DNA of 24,252 bases from JBDKUD01 sp050943315 (GCA_050943315.1 JBMNOY010000033.1:1-24252); one strand, 5' to 3'; shown: positions 1 to 7,725, counted from the first letter of the stretch. Numbers and translations: made by a program. Notes: generated by a model from the letters alone, not told the origin.

Positions 1-88
1 GTTCTTTTGCTTCCTTCAAAGGAAGCAAAAGAACCGTCCCCATGCTTCCTTCCCTTGCCCGCCCATGCTTCCTCCGTCCCCCTGCTCC
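1..88. repeat. REP-like extragenic palindrome with degenerate downstream copies
   Basis: Bases 1-16 and 19-34 are perfect inverted repeats separated by two bases, giving a near-uninterrupted hairpin. The motif continues as AACCGTCCCCATGCTTCC (33-50) and recurs imperfectly at 62-73 (CCCATGCTTCCT) and 74-88 (CCGTCCCCCTGCTCC). From general knowledge, GTTCTTTTGCTTCC/GGGGACGG-type hairpins are dispersed extragenic repeats in clostridial genomes, sometimes near IS200-like (RAYT/Y1) transposases. No transposase is visible here and the element may extend beyond the left edge. It ends seven bases before the stop codon of the M50 protease gene. Confidence 0.65.
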
Positions 89-95
89 TCGCACA

Positions 96-728
96 TTAGA
101 AAACCAAACCGTATAATAAGCTTTCCAGCAGCCCGGCAACAGGCAAAAAGACTGTTCGTGCCGTGCCGGTTATAATTAAGAGCAATAACAACAACGGGCC
201 GTATTGCTCCAGGGAGTATATGGCCTGGGTGCCGGAATCAGGAAGCAGCCCGGCTAAGATTCTGGACCCATCCAGGGGTGGAACGGGAATAAGATTAAAA
301 GCCGCCAGAATCAGGTTAATGCTTACCAGGGGATAAACAAGCTGAATCAGCAACAGGTTATTACCGCTGTAAGTACCCAGATGAGGATCAAAACCCAGCA
401 GCCTTAAGGCCAGCATGCCCACCGCGGCCAGCAATAGGTTCATAGCCGGCCCCGCCAAAGACACCAGCATCATTCCTTTTTTTATGGTGATGTTCTTAAA
501 TTTAAGGGGATTAACCTGAACTGGTTTAGCCCAGCCAAAATGAAAAATAACCAGCATTAAAAAACCCATCCAGTCTATATGGGGCAACGGGTTTAAAGTC
601 AGCCTGCCCTGGTAGTAGGGAGTGTCATCTCCTAAGAAGTCAGCTACCCGTCCATGTGCATATTCATGGAAAGTCAAAGCTATGACAATAGCGGGCAACG
701 CTATTATCATGCTGCTAAACGATTGCAT
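96..728 (-). CDS. Site-2-protease-like zinc metalloprotease, M50 family (Rip-type)
   Basis: 210-residue polytopic membrane protein of the M50B site-2 protease family, which cleaves substrates within or next to the membrane. The zinc-binding HExxH is visible as HEYAH at residues 21-25 inside the first membrane segment. The family motif NPLPHIDWMG lies at 46-55, and the third motif NLIPVPPLDG, with the distal metal-ligand aspartate D153, at 145-154. Length and the absence of a PDZ domain fit the short, widespread bacterial subgroup of unknown substrate, not SpoIVFB or RseP/RasP. The ATG has an AGGGAG SD about 8 nt upstream. The gene overlaps the 3' end of the tRNA nucleotidyltransferase fusion by 14 nt, so the two are probably co-transcribed. 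Family assignment is firm; the cellular target is unknown. Confidence 0.93.
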   Translation of the reverse strand: MQSFSSMIIALPAIVIALTFHEYAHGRVADFLGDDTPYYQGRLTLNPLPHIDWMGFLMLVIFHFGWAKPVQVNPLKFKNITIKKGMMLVSLAGPAMNLLLAAVGMLALRLLGFDPHLGTYSGNNLLLIQLVYPLVSINLILAAFNLIPVPPLDGSRILAGLLPDSGTQAIYSLEQYGPLLLLLLIITGTARTVFLPVAGLLESLLYGLVF

Positions 729-3351
729 CTAAAAATCTCCCTTCGGCGATCCATTTTTTTACTACCTCAATTTCTTCTGCCTGGCTGTGAATTTCCTGGT
801 TAAGTTTTAATTCGTACAGCTTATCCAGAATAACCTTAAAATAGGGTCCCTGTTTTAGTCCCAGCTGCATCAAATCAAAACCATTGGTATCTACACTAAC
901 AGTTTCCTTCAGGTCCAGATATTTTACCACCCTTTCCCAGGCTTGTTCATCCTTTAATCTTAGCAGCAGATAAATTAGGGTTTCATCAGTAAAAGTACCC
1001 ACCAATTTGTCAATATCGCCAGGGAGTAAATCCGGACTTTCCGTAATTTGGGCAGCTAATTTCTCAATCTGCAAAGACTCACGGATACATCTTTTGGCAT
1101 GAGAATCCAACGAATAACGTGTTAATATCTCCTCAACTTCAACTTCGGTTAAACTAGATAGAATGTACATAAGGTAGACAACCCAGGACCTGACATCTGG
1201 TCGGCAATAACGTTCCTGCCACCAGACCATTATAATGGATATGCGTTTTAATGTTGCCTCACTGAGCTCTTCCAGGTTAACTTCAGGCAATATGTAGTAC
1301 CATACCCCGATTTCCTTCATACGTTTGAGAGCCGGGACTGGATCCTTTTCGCTTAAAATTAATACCAGTTCCTGCAGAATTCTTTTGTAAGACAGCTTGC
1401 CCAACATTCTGCGTTCGATAGCATCACGGGCCAACCGCAATGTATCCGGCTCAATGGTAAAACGATATCTCTGCTCAAAGCGAATAGCTCTTAGTATGCG
1501 GGTAGGATCTTCCACAAAGCTGAGATTGTAAAGAATTCTTATTAATCCCTTTTGCAGATCATGCCGTCCTCCAAAGTAGTCTATAAGTTCACCAAAGCGG
1601 TCTGGGTTAAGGCAAATAGCCAGGGTATTTATGGTAAAGTCGCGGCGGTACATATCTTCTTTTATAGACGACCTCTCCACCCGGGGCAAAGCAGCAGGAA
1701 ATTCATAGTATTCAGTGCGGGCGGTAGCGATATCTAATTTAGTGCCATCCCCCAGCTTTACTACCGCCGTACGAAAGCGTTCGTGAACCCGTTCACTGCC
1801 TCCCAGGCGCGAAGCCAAATCATGGGCCAGTTCCGCACCGTCTCCCTCCACTACTAAGTCCACATCATAATTGGGCACCTGTAAAAAGAGGTCCCTGACA
1901 AACCCACCAACACAATAGACCTTGCTTCCCCTGTTGGAGGCTACTTCACCAGCCACCTGGAGTAAGGATAATATCCGGGAAGGCAGCCGCTCCCGCATCA
2001 AATCCCGGCAGTTGGCTGTTTCGCCGTCACTCATGGTGTACAATACGGCATGGTCTTCGGGATAGTCTTCACCGTGCAGTATTCTTAAAATATCTGTCCG
2101 GGAAACAATCCCTACCAACCTGCCTTCGTCTACAACTGGTAATCTGCCGATATCAAATTCAACCATCAGTTTTTGTATATCATCCAGAGGTGTATCTGGC
2201 TTGATGGATAATACCTGTGAGGTCATAAATCCTTTTACCGGTGCATGTCCAAGTTCATGAATCCGGGCTTTGTCAACATCCCGCCGGGATATGACTCCGA
2301 CCATTTCATCCCCTTCTACCACCGGCATACCAGTATAGCCATACCTGAGCATTATCCCCCCCGCTTCCTCCATGGTAATGTGGGGTGAAATCGTCCTAAC
2401 CGGCGTCGACATTATATCCCGGGCCGTAGCTCCAGGACTGACTATTTCGGTTAAACTGTCTCTAATTAATTGTGACACTTCATCACAACTTTTGCCCTTA
2501 ACCACTGCTGAGGCAGCCTTTTCATGCCCGCGTCCCCCCAGGCTTTTTAACACTTCATTCACTTTAATATTGCCCGTCCGGCTGCGTGCTACCACGTTAA
2601 TTTTACCCTGCATCAAGGCCACAACAAAAACGGCATCACAATTCTCCATTTCGAAGAGGCGAAAGGTAACCACGTCAAGGCCGGGGACAAATTCGTCGGT
2701 CTCCGAGTCAGCTATTAATACGGTTGCATTATTAACCTCGAAATGACGTGCCGATTGCAGCAGTCTTTGCAGAATCTGTCTCTGTTCATTGGAAAAGGGT
2801 TCTTCCATAAAATTAGCCACTAGGGAAAGATTGGCACCGCGTTGCAGAAGGTATCCCACGGCATTGACATCTCTATAAGTTGTGGATGAAAAGAGCAGGC
2901 TGCCAGTATCTTCATATATTCCCAGGGCTAGGATAGTAGCATCAAAGGGGCTGATATTAATATTGGCCGCAATAATTTTTTCTACCAGTATTGTAGTAGC
3001 GGCACCGGTCAAATGCACTTCATTGATACTGCCCTGCAAATCCTCCGGTGTAGATGGATGATGATCATATATATGAATATCAGTATCCGGTTGGAAAGCC
3101 AGATTCTTGAGCTGACCCAGGCGGTTGGCATTGGCAGTGTCAACTATTATTAACCTGTCCACCCGCTTGATATCAATATCTTTGGCCTGTTTTATCAATA
3201 GCGAATCTTTATACAAAGCGAGGAACTGCTTAACATTTTTGGACAACGTTCCTGAAAAAACCTTAACTGCTCCCGGATACAATTTGCCAGCAGCCACCAT
3301 GCTGGCCAGGCCATCGAAATCCAGGGCATTATGTGACGTAATAATTTCCAC
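715..3351 (-). CDS. DHH/DHHA1 - CBS pair - tRNA nucleotidyltransferase fusion (CCA-, CC- or A-adding)
   Basis: 878-residue fusion. The N-terminal DHH/DHHA1 phosphoesterase part (about 1-300) looks intact: HNALDFDG (7-14), IIVDTAN (68-74), the DHH at 96-98, D148 in GIYEDTG, and GGRGHEKAA (272-280). Two CBS modules follow (about 308-425). The class II nucleotidyltransferase head then carries VGGFVRD (481-487), the catalytic D496-x-D498, RRDFTINTLA (569-578) and EDPTRILRAIRFE, with an all-helical tail. The C-terminal half adds all or part of the tRNA 3' CCA. The N-terminal half resembles nanoRNase/pAp phosphatases, and the CBS pair usually senses adenylates. Whether it adds CCA, only CC, or only A cannot be read from this; split CC/A systems exist in related bacteria. 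The start is GTG with SD AAGGGGA at about 7 nt. An extended -10 promoter lies about 65 nt upstream. Confidence 0.94.
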   Translation of the reverse strand: MEIITSHNALDFDGLASMVAAGKLYPGAVKVFSGTLSKNVKQFLALYKDSLLIKQAKDIDIKRVDRLIIVDTANANRLGQLKNLAFQPDTDIHIYDHHPSTPEDLQGSINEVHLTGAATTILVEKIIAANINISPFDATILALGIYEDTGSLLFSSTTYRDVNAVGYLLQRGANLSLVANFMEEPFSNEQRQILQRLLQSARHFEVNNATVLIADSETDEFVPGLDVVTFRLFEMENCDAVFVVALMQGKINVVARSRTGNIKVNEVLKSLGGRGHEKAASAVVKGKSCDEVSQLIRDSLTEIVSPGATARDIMSTPVRTISPHITMEEAGGIMLRYGYTGMPVVEGDEMVGVISRRDVDKARIHELGHAPVKGFMTSQVLSIKPDTPLDDIQKLMVEFDIGRLPVVDEGRLVGIVSRTDILRILHGEDYPEDHAVLYTMSDGETANCRDLMRERLPSRILSLLQVAGEVASNRGSKVYCVGGFVRDLFLQVPNYDVDLVVEGDGAELAHDLASRLGGSERVHERFRTAVVKLGDGTKLDIATARTEYYEFPAALPRVERSSIKEDMYRRDFTINTLAICLNPDRFGELIDYFGGRHDLQKGLIRILYNLSFVEDPTRILRAIRFEQRYRFTIEPDTLRLARDAIERRMLGKLSYKRILQELVLILSEKDPVPALKRMKEIGVWYYILPEVNLEELSEATLKRISIIMVWWQERYCRPDVRSWVVYLMYILSSLTEVEVEEILTRYSLDSHAKRCIRESLQIEKLAAQITESPDLLPGDIDKLVGTFTDETLIYLLLRLKDEQAWERVVKYLDLKETVSVDTNGFDLMQLGLKQGPYFKVILDKLYELKLNQEIHSQAEEIEVVKKWIAEGRFLDAIV

Positions 3352-3416
3352 AAAAATTTCCCCTTAACAAAAAAAGTAACCCGTGATTTAAAGGTAATAC
3401 CAAAAAGATTATTTGC

Positions 3417-3425
3417 ATTATATCA
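3417..3425 (-). promoter_or_regulatory. Extended -10 promoter for the DHH-CBS-nucleotidyltransferase gene
   Basis: The minus strand reads TGATATAAT, a perfect extended -10 (TGnTATAAT), with no recognisable -35 at the usual distance. This predicts a start near 3410 and a leader of about 60 nt before the GTG at 3351. The box lies inside a 5-5-5 palindrome (CATTA-TATCA-TAATG, 3416-3430), a possible operator. A second hairpin (CCAGTA/TACTGG, 3433-3449) lies just upstream. Confidence 0.6.
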
Positions 3426-3493
3426 TAATGTCCCAGTATGTGGTACTGGCTCAACATGGTGGAATACGGAAGCAGTGAGTGCCCCGGGATTAG

Positions 3494-3511
3494 ACACAGA
3501 TGAACACAGAT
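3494..3511 (+). repeat. Extragenic ACACAGATNAACACAGAT repeat, copy 1
   Basis: The 18-nt ACACAGATGAACACAGAT is itself a tandem of ACACAGAT units. It matches 17 of 18 bases of an inverted copy at 10956-10973 in another gap between genes. It lies in the 288-nt space between the CDF gene and the nucleotidyltransferase fusion, upstream of the latter's promoter. No ORF covers it convincingly. Confidence 0.55.
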
Positions 3512-3639
3512 TTGTTTAGTACCAGAGTGTTTATCGAAGTTCTTATATATGGTTGTGGTTACCGGGCATGGGGTCTGGCAGGAAGGTTTAGTGAAAAGCC
3601 TGGTATGGCTATAACGAATCACCGCAGTATGCCTTAAGG

Positions 3640-4518
3640 TTAACCTTCCCCAGTTGCCTCTTCGTGAGCCGGCTCCACATGAATAAGGACCTGGGAATAA
3701 GGTATTTTCTCACAGATTCTGGATTCAATTTCATCGCACAGATCGTGGGCCTCGCGCACACTGGTGCTTGAATTAATAACCAGATGCAGGTCAATATGGG
3801 AGTCGCGACCCGCTTTCCGGGTTCTTAAATCGTGATATTCAATAAAGCTGTCCTGATATTCGTTTAAGATTGATTCGGTTAAAGCAATATATTCTTCATC
3901 CAAAGCAGTATCAATTAGCGGCATAAAAGCCTTTTTGGTCAGATCATAAGCCGCTTTAATGATAAGCAAGGCTACCATTATGGCAACAATTGGGTCTAAT
4001 AGCTGGTACCCGGTTATTTTAATCAAAATTAAACCGGCAAAAACCCCCAGGGAGGTATAAACATCGGTACGCAGGTGCATGCCATCTGCTTCCAGGGCAA
4101 CGGAATCGGTTTCCCTGCCTACCTTAAGCAGATATGCAGATACCATGAAGTTCATAAAAGCCGAGAAGCCCATTACGGCTATTCCCCAGCCCAGGTCCAT
4201 CACCTCACCGCCGGTCAATATCTTTTCCACAGCTTCCTTGATTATCATTCCGGCAGCTAAAAAAATTAGAATTGCTTCTATGGTCCCCGATATATTTTCA
4301 ATCTTCCCATGTCCATAAGGGTGTTCACGGTCAGGGGGCTGGGTTGAAGTCTTGATGGCAAAGAGGGCAATAAGTGATGCCAGCAAATCATTGGCTGAAT
4401 GAATGGCTTCAGATATTACGCTTACCGAGCCAATTATAACGCCGACAACCAATTTGCCAATTACCAATAAAATATTACTGAAAACTGATAACCATGCTGC
4501 TTTGGTTTTATTATCCAT
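3640..4518 (-). CDS. Cation diffusion facilitator family metal efflux transporter
   Basis: 292-residue inner-membrane CDF antiporter that exports divalent metals (Zn, Fe, Mn, Co or Ni; not resolved here). It has about six membrane segments. The transport-site pairs are H40-x3-D44 (HSAND) in the second helix and H148-x3-D152 (HLRTD) in the fifth. The family motif EHPYGHGKIEN follows helix 2, and a C-terminal cytoplasmic dimerisation domain ends in a VLIHVEPA strand typical of CDF tails. The HxxxD/HxxxD pairing is more zinc-like than the DxxDD of manganese members, but this is weak evidence. The ATG is preceded by SD GGGGGGAT. The gene follows secF but has its own promoter (4642-4670) and a leader with a terminator ending about 20 nt before the start codon, so expression is likely controlled by premature termination, plausibly by its metal. 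Confidence 0.93.
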   Translation of the reverse strand: MDNKTKAAWLSVFSNILLVIGKLVVGVIIGSVSVISEAIHSANDLLASLIALFAIKTSTQPPDREHPYGHGKIENISGTIEAILIFLAAGMIIKEAVEKILTGGEVMDLGWGIAVMGFSAFMNFMVSAYLLKVGRETDSVALEADGMHLRTDVYTSLGVFAGLILIKITGYQLLDPIVAIMVALLIIKAAYDLTKKAFMPLIDTALDEEYIALTESILNEYQDSFIEYHDLRTRKAGRDSHIDLHLVINSSTSVREAHDLCDEIESRICEKIPYSQVLIHVEPAHEEATGEG

Positions 4519-4537
4519 CTTATCCCCCCGTAATAGT

Positions 4538-4571
4538 AAAAAAGGGACTTCATTTCAATGAATGAAGTCCC
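4538..4571 (-). terminator. Intrinsic terminator in the leader of the CDF gene
   Basis: On the minus strand a perfect 11-bp stem (4571-4561 pairing with 4554-4544, loop of six) is followed by six U (4543-4538). It could end read-through from secF. It also lies downstream of the CDF promoter and only about 20 nt before the CDF start codon, so it would act as an attenuator of that gene. Its 5' arm shares bases with the alternative stem described at 4565-4627. Confidence 0.88.
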
Positions 4572-4627
4572 ACGGAAACCATGTTTAACCGCTGCTCCGA
4601 AGAGCCTGGCACATTTGTGCTTGACTT
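4565..4627 (-). promoter_or_regulatory. Candidate four-way-junction riboswitch/antiterminator upstream of the CDF gene
   Basis: By hand-folding the minus-strand RNA: P1 AAGUC (4627-4623) with GACUU (4569-4565); P2 GCAC (4620-4617) with GUGC (4612-4609); P3 GCUC (4605-4602) with GAGC (4597-4594) closed by a UUCG tetraloop; P4 CAUGG (4583-4579) with CCGUG (4575-4571). The 10-nt single-stranded AGCGGUUAAA joins P3 to P4. The 3' strand of P1 is part of the terminator's 5' arm, so the two structures exclude each other, as in an ON switch. The overall design (four-way junction, CDF gene) recalls the NiCo/czcD class, but I do not see a convincing match to its conserved junction sequence. Stems are short and unverified. 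Confidence 0.4.
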
Positions 4628-4630
4628 TTT

Positions 4631-4670
4631 GTATTCTTAATAGAATACCATATTTCGATTGTAGTGTGAA
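4631..4670 (-). promoter_or_regulatory. Sigma-A promoter of the CDF gene with palindromic operator over the -10
   Basis: On the minus strand, -35 TTCACA (4670-4665) and -10 TATTCT (4647-4642) are separated by exactly 17 nt. The -35 begins 9 nt after the secF stop codon. The -10 and start region lie inside the palindrome GTATTC-N6-GAATAC (4631-4648), which is well placed for a repressor. The predicted start near 4635 gives a leader of about 117 nt that carries the junction and terminator above. Confidence 0.6.
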
Positions 4671-4679
4671 GGGTTAATT

Positions 4680-5522
4680 TTAACCTCTTTGCTTTATCTC
4701 ATAATATATCGGGCTGGCTATACATATTGAAGAATAGCAGCCAAAAACAAAACCAATCAAAAGAGTAAGCACAAATGTCTTAATAGTACTGCCCCCGAAT
4801 ATATACAGAGTTACCAGGGGGAATAAAGATGTAAGAACCGTATTTAGTGATCTGTTCAATGTCTGCATTATACTTGTATTAAGTAATGTAGGCAGTGTCT
4901 CTTTGACCTTCTTGCGTATATGTTCTCTAACCCGGTCAAAGATAACTATGGTATCGTTTATGGAATAACCAATAATAGTTAGTATGGCGGCAATAAAAGC
5001 ACTGTCGATTTCCCACTGGAATATCGAAAACAGCCCCAGTACAATCAAGACATCATGTAATGATGCCAGTACGGCAGCCAAACCAAAGGTCCATTCAAAC
5101 CGGAAACTTATATATACTAACATTAGCGCCATAGCTACCAGTATTGAGAGAATCGCATTTCTGGTTAATTCCGAGCCAATGGTGGCACCAACACTTTCTA
5201 CACTCATATATTCGACATTTTTAAACTTGGCTTTCAGGGTATCAGTAACCTGTTTAGTTTGTTCCTGGTTTAATTCTACGGTACGAATTAGAAATATATC
5301 GCCGCTTTTTTGAACATTAGCAGTCTCACAGAATTTTAAATCTTCAAGGGAAGCCCTGACCTGTGGGGCAGTTACAGCTGAGTCCATTCTGAAACGCAGC
5401 AGTGATCCGCCTTTGAAATCTATACCCAGGTTAAATCCCTGCACAAACATGGATATGATACCGGCTATGATTAATATTGATGAAAAAATATAGAAATATT
5501 TTCGTTTTTCGATGAAATGCAT
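4680..5522 (-). CDS. secF: Protein translocase subunit SecF
   Basis: 280-residue inner-membrane protein that with SecD uses the proton-motive force to help complete protein export through SecYEG. It has an N-terminal membrane segment (about 10-28) and the family motif LGIDFKGG (32-39). A short extracytoplasmic domain follows (about 45-115), then five membrane helices with the conserved GYSINDTIVIFDRVRE (185-200). Length is normal for a separate SecF. SD AGGAGGGG precedes the ATG, and the gene starts 14 nt after secD. It is the last gene of the yajC-HD-secD-secF run; a new promoter for the CDF gene begins immediately after its stop codon. Confidence 0.97.
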   Translation of the reverse strand: MHFIEKRKYFYIFSSILIIAGIISMFVQGFNLGIDFKGGSLLRFRMDSAVTAPQVRASLEDLKFCETANVQKSGDIFLIRTVELNQEQTKQVTDTLKAKFKNVEYMSVESVGATIGSELTRNAILSILVAMALMLVYISFRFEWTFGLAAVLASLHDVLIVLGLFSIFQWEIDSAFIAAILTIIGYSINDTIVIFDRVREHIRKKVKETLPTLLNTSIMQTLNRSLNTVLTSLFPLVTLYIFGGSTIKTFVLTLLIGFVFGCYSSICIASPIYYEIKQRG

Positions 5523-5536
5523 TTATTCTCCCCTCC

Positions 5537-6742
5537 TTAAACTCCATATAATTTACGGTTGGTTACAATATCAGCACTCAGGTTCAGTAAATAGCGTACA
5601 AATAAAAGCGCTACTAACATACTAGCAACTATACCTATGGACAGGGTAACCGCAAATCCCTTAATAGGACCAGTACCAAAGTACATCAGCACCACAGCTG
5701 CTATTAAAGTAGTCAGGTTGGAGTCAAATATAGTCCAGAAGGCCCGGTCAAAACCGGCTGATATGGCAGCCTTTAAAGTCTTGCCCCAGCGCAGTTCTTC
5801 TTTAATTCTTTCATATATTATAACGTTGGCATCAACCGCCATACCTATTGACAGGGCAAAGGCGGCTATACCCGGTAGTGTCAGTACAGACCCCAGCAGA
5901 GCCATGGTCCCTAATACCAGCATGGAATACAATACCATAGATATATCGGCAATTAGACCGGGCAAACGGTAATAGCCGAGCATGAATATCAGTATAGCTA
6001 TAAGCCCCATTATTCCTGCTTTAACACTTTTGTCCAGGGAGTCACTACCCAGGGTAGGTCCCACGGTTCTTTTTTCCATTATCTTAAATGAAACCGGAAG
6101 CGCACCGGAACGAAGCAATACGGCCAAATCTTCAGCTTCCTTGGCAGTAAAATTACCGGATATTACTGCTTTACCATTATTAATAACATCATTTACATTA
6201 GGGGCACTTATGACCTTTTTATCAAGCACAATAGCAATAGGTTTATTTAAATTTTCTGCTGTTGCTTTGGCAAACAGCTTGGCCCCTTCCGAGTCAAACT
6301 CTATATTAACTTCCGCCCCGGTTCCGCCTTGTTTCACAGAAGCCTGAGCATCCTTAAGATGTTTTCCGGTTACCAGTACATTGCCCTCTTGATCCCAAAA
6401 TTCCAGTTGGGCTGTATTCTTAAGTACGTTAATAGCTTGTTCCGGGTCATCTACTCCCGCCAGTTCTACGACAATTCGCCGGTCACCCTGGGGATAAATA
6501 ATTGGTTCACTAACCCCTAATTTATCCACCCGGTCTCTAAGAATACCTACTGATTTCTGAATAGTATCAGCGGTGACCTTTTCTCCCTGGGTTTCCTGGG
6601 CTTCCAATACTACGTGCAGCCCACCCTTTAGATCCAATCCCAGGCTAAGGTTCTGCAAAATCGGATTAACAAGAAAATACGTCAGCATGCCCAAAGCTAC
6701 AACTATAGCTATAATTATGGCTACACTGGAGTTTTTGCGCAT
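5537..6742 (-). CDS. secD: Protein translocase subunit SecD
   Basis: 401-residue partner of SecF. Visible features are an N-terminal membrane segment (about 8-26), the signature LGLDLKGG (34-41), and the extracytoplasmic P1 domain (about 45-225, with GILRDRVDKLGVSEP and a short head region). A C-terminal six-helix RND-like core carries MAVDANVIIYER (301-312), homologous to the SecF motif. It is shorter than the ~600-residue E. coli SecD because the P1 head insertion is small, which is usual in Clostridia. SD GGGAGGAT precedes the ATG. Neighbours yajC (upstream) and secF (downstream) confirm the role. Confidence 0.97.
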   Translation of the reverse strand: MRKNSSVAIIIAIVVALGMLTYFLVNPILQNLSLGLDLKGGLHVVLEAQETQGEKVTADTIQKSVGILRDRVDKLGVSEPIIYPQGDRRIVVELAGVDDPEQAINVLKNTAQLEFWDQEGNVLVTGKHLKDAQASVKQGGTGAEVNIEFDSEGAKLFAKATAENLNKPIAIVLDKKVISAPNVNDVINNGKAVISGNFTAKEAEDLAVLLRSGALPVSFKIMEKRTVGPTLGSDSLDKSVKAGIMGLIAILIFMLGYYRLPGLIADISMVLYSMLVLGTMALLGSVLTLPGIAAFALSIGMAVDANVIIYERIKEELRWGKTLKAAISAGFDRAFWTIFDSNLTTLIAAVVLMYFGTGPIKGFAVTLSIGIVASMLVALLFVRYLLNLSADIVTNRKLYGV

Positions 6743-6781
6743 AATTTAAATCCTCCCTCAACTACTATAAATTTCGTTGTA

Positions 6782-7441
6782 TTATAAAAGTCTGGCATCA
6801 TTGATAATCAATTCAAATTCACAACCCAGGAAATTAGCTGCCCGGCGACACATCAGCATTCTGCTTAAAAAAATCTCAAAATACTCCATTACCGGGCAAA
6901 TTTTAGTATCAATGGTTAACTGCATGGTAATAACTTTCTTTTGCTCATCTACAATGAGTATTGAGTCCTCCACCGCATAATTAACCCGGTCATGTATATC
7001 AAACGTGGCAATGTCCGGGTTTCTAACCCGGTTCCTGTGTACATGTGATTTATCAGCCAGTATAAGGGCGGCAGCCACTTCGCTGACCGGATGACCGCTT
7101 CCCTCATCATGATTGCCGATAGCTCCGCAAATAATCGATATTTCTTCCGGCTCCATCCCCAATCTTCGAATAATTTCCATGGCCATTAGAGCCCCACTCT
7201 GACTGTGTCCATTACGGTTGACTACATTGCCAATATCATGTAAATACCCGGCGATGCCAGCCAATTCCGCCCTACGCGGCTCGTAGCCTAGTTTTAATAA
7301 TATTTCCTGACTTAAATGCGAAACCAGACTGATATGTACCGGTCCATGGTCAGTATATCCCATAACACCCAGATGTTCGTTACCCTTGGTAACAAAAGTT
7401 TGTACCAACGGGTTTTCCTTAATGTCCTTAAGGGTAATCAT
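6782..7441 (-). CDS. HD-domain phosphohydrolase
   Basis: 219-residue soluble protein with the metal ligands of the HD superfamily: H36, the H68-D69 doublet in GYLHDIGN, H79, H111-D112 (IGNHDE) and D130 (ADKSH). HD enzymes hydrolyse phosphate esters of nucleotides or second messengers; the substrate here cannot be predicted. The C-terminal quarter (about 145-219) has no motif I recognise. The gene starts 8 nt after yajC (SD GGGGAG) and is followed by secD after 39 nt, so it belongs to the Sec accessory transcript. No signal peptide or membrane helix is visible. Confidence 0.88.
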   Translation of the reverse strand: MITLKDIKENPLVQTFVTKGNEHLGVMGYTDHGPVHISLVSHLSQEILLKLGYEPRRAELAGIAGYLHDIGNVVNRNGHSQSGALMAMEIIRRLGMEPEEISIICGAIGNHDEGSGHPVSEVAAALILADKSHVHRNRVRNPDIATFDIHDRVNYAVEDSILIVDEQKKVITMQLTIDTKICPVMEYFEIFLSRMLMCRRAANFLGCEFELIINDARLL

Positions 7442-7449
7442 TAAATGCT

Positions 7450-7725
7450 TTACTCCCCAACCTTATAACTAATCGCCTTTTTAACAAACTCTATTTCCGT
7501 ATTATCATTAACTTTCAAAAAAATACTGTCGTCCTTGATCCGGGAGATTTCACCGCGTATCCCGCCTATAGTCACTACCTTATCGCCCTTTCTCAAACTG
7601 CCCACCATTTCTTGATGCTTTTTTTCCTTTTTCTTGTTCGGCAGAATGATAAAAACGTAAAAAATAGCAATAAAAACTCCAAACCAGACGGCTAACTGTA
7701 CCCATGTATTTTGTGCATTTTCCAA
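7450..7725 (-). CDS. yajC: Preprotein translocase accessory subunit YajC
   Basis: 91-residue membrane protein with one N-terminal transmembrane helix (about 10-28) followed directly by the family signature ILPNKKKEKKHQEM. A small basic cytoplasmic domain carries GDKVVTIGGIRGEI, typical of YajC. It associates with SecDF. The start is TTG: the codon at 7725-7723 sits about 7 nt after SD GGGAGTG, and the next in-frame ATG would remove the membrane helix. It lies 64 nt after tgt and 8 nt before the HD gene, the common tgt-yajC-secDF order. Confidence 0.95.
   Translation of the reverse strand: MENAQNTWVQLAVWFGVFIAIFYVFIILPNKKKEKKHQEMVGSLRKGDKVVTIGGIRGEISRIKDDSIFLKVNDNTEIEFVKKAISYKVGE

Noticed and set aside
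3329..3622. 97-codon minus-strand frame upstream of the nucleotidyltransferase fusion
   Set aside because: It overlaps the promoter, the extragenic repeat and the 5' end of the real gene in another frame, and its composition is not protein-like.
4621..4649. Plus-strand TTGACT with a loose -10 as a promoter
   Set aside because: The -10 match is poor and no plus-strand gene follows; the minus-strand promoter over the same bases fits far better.
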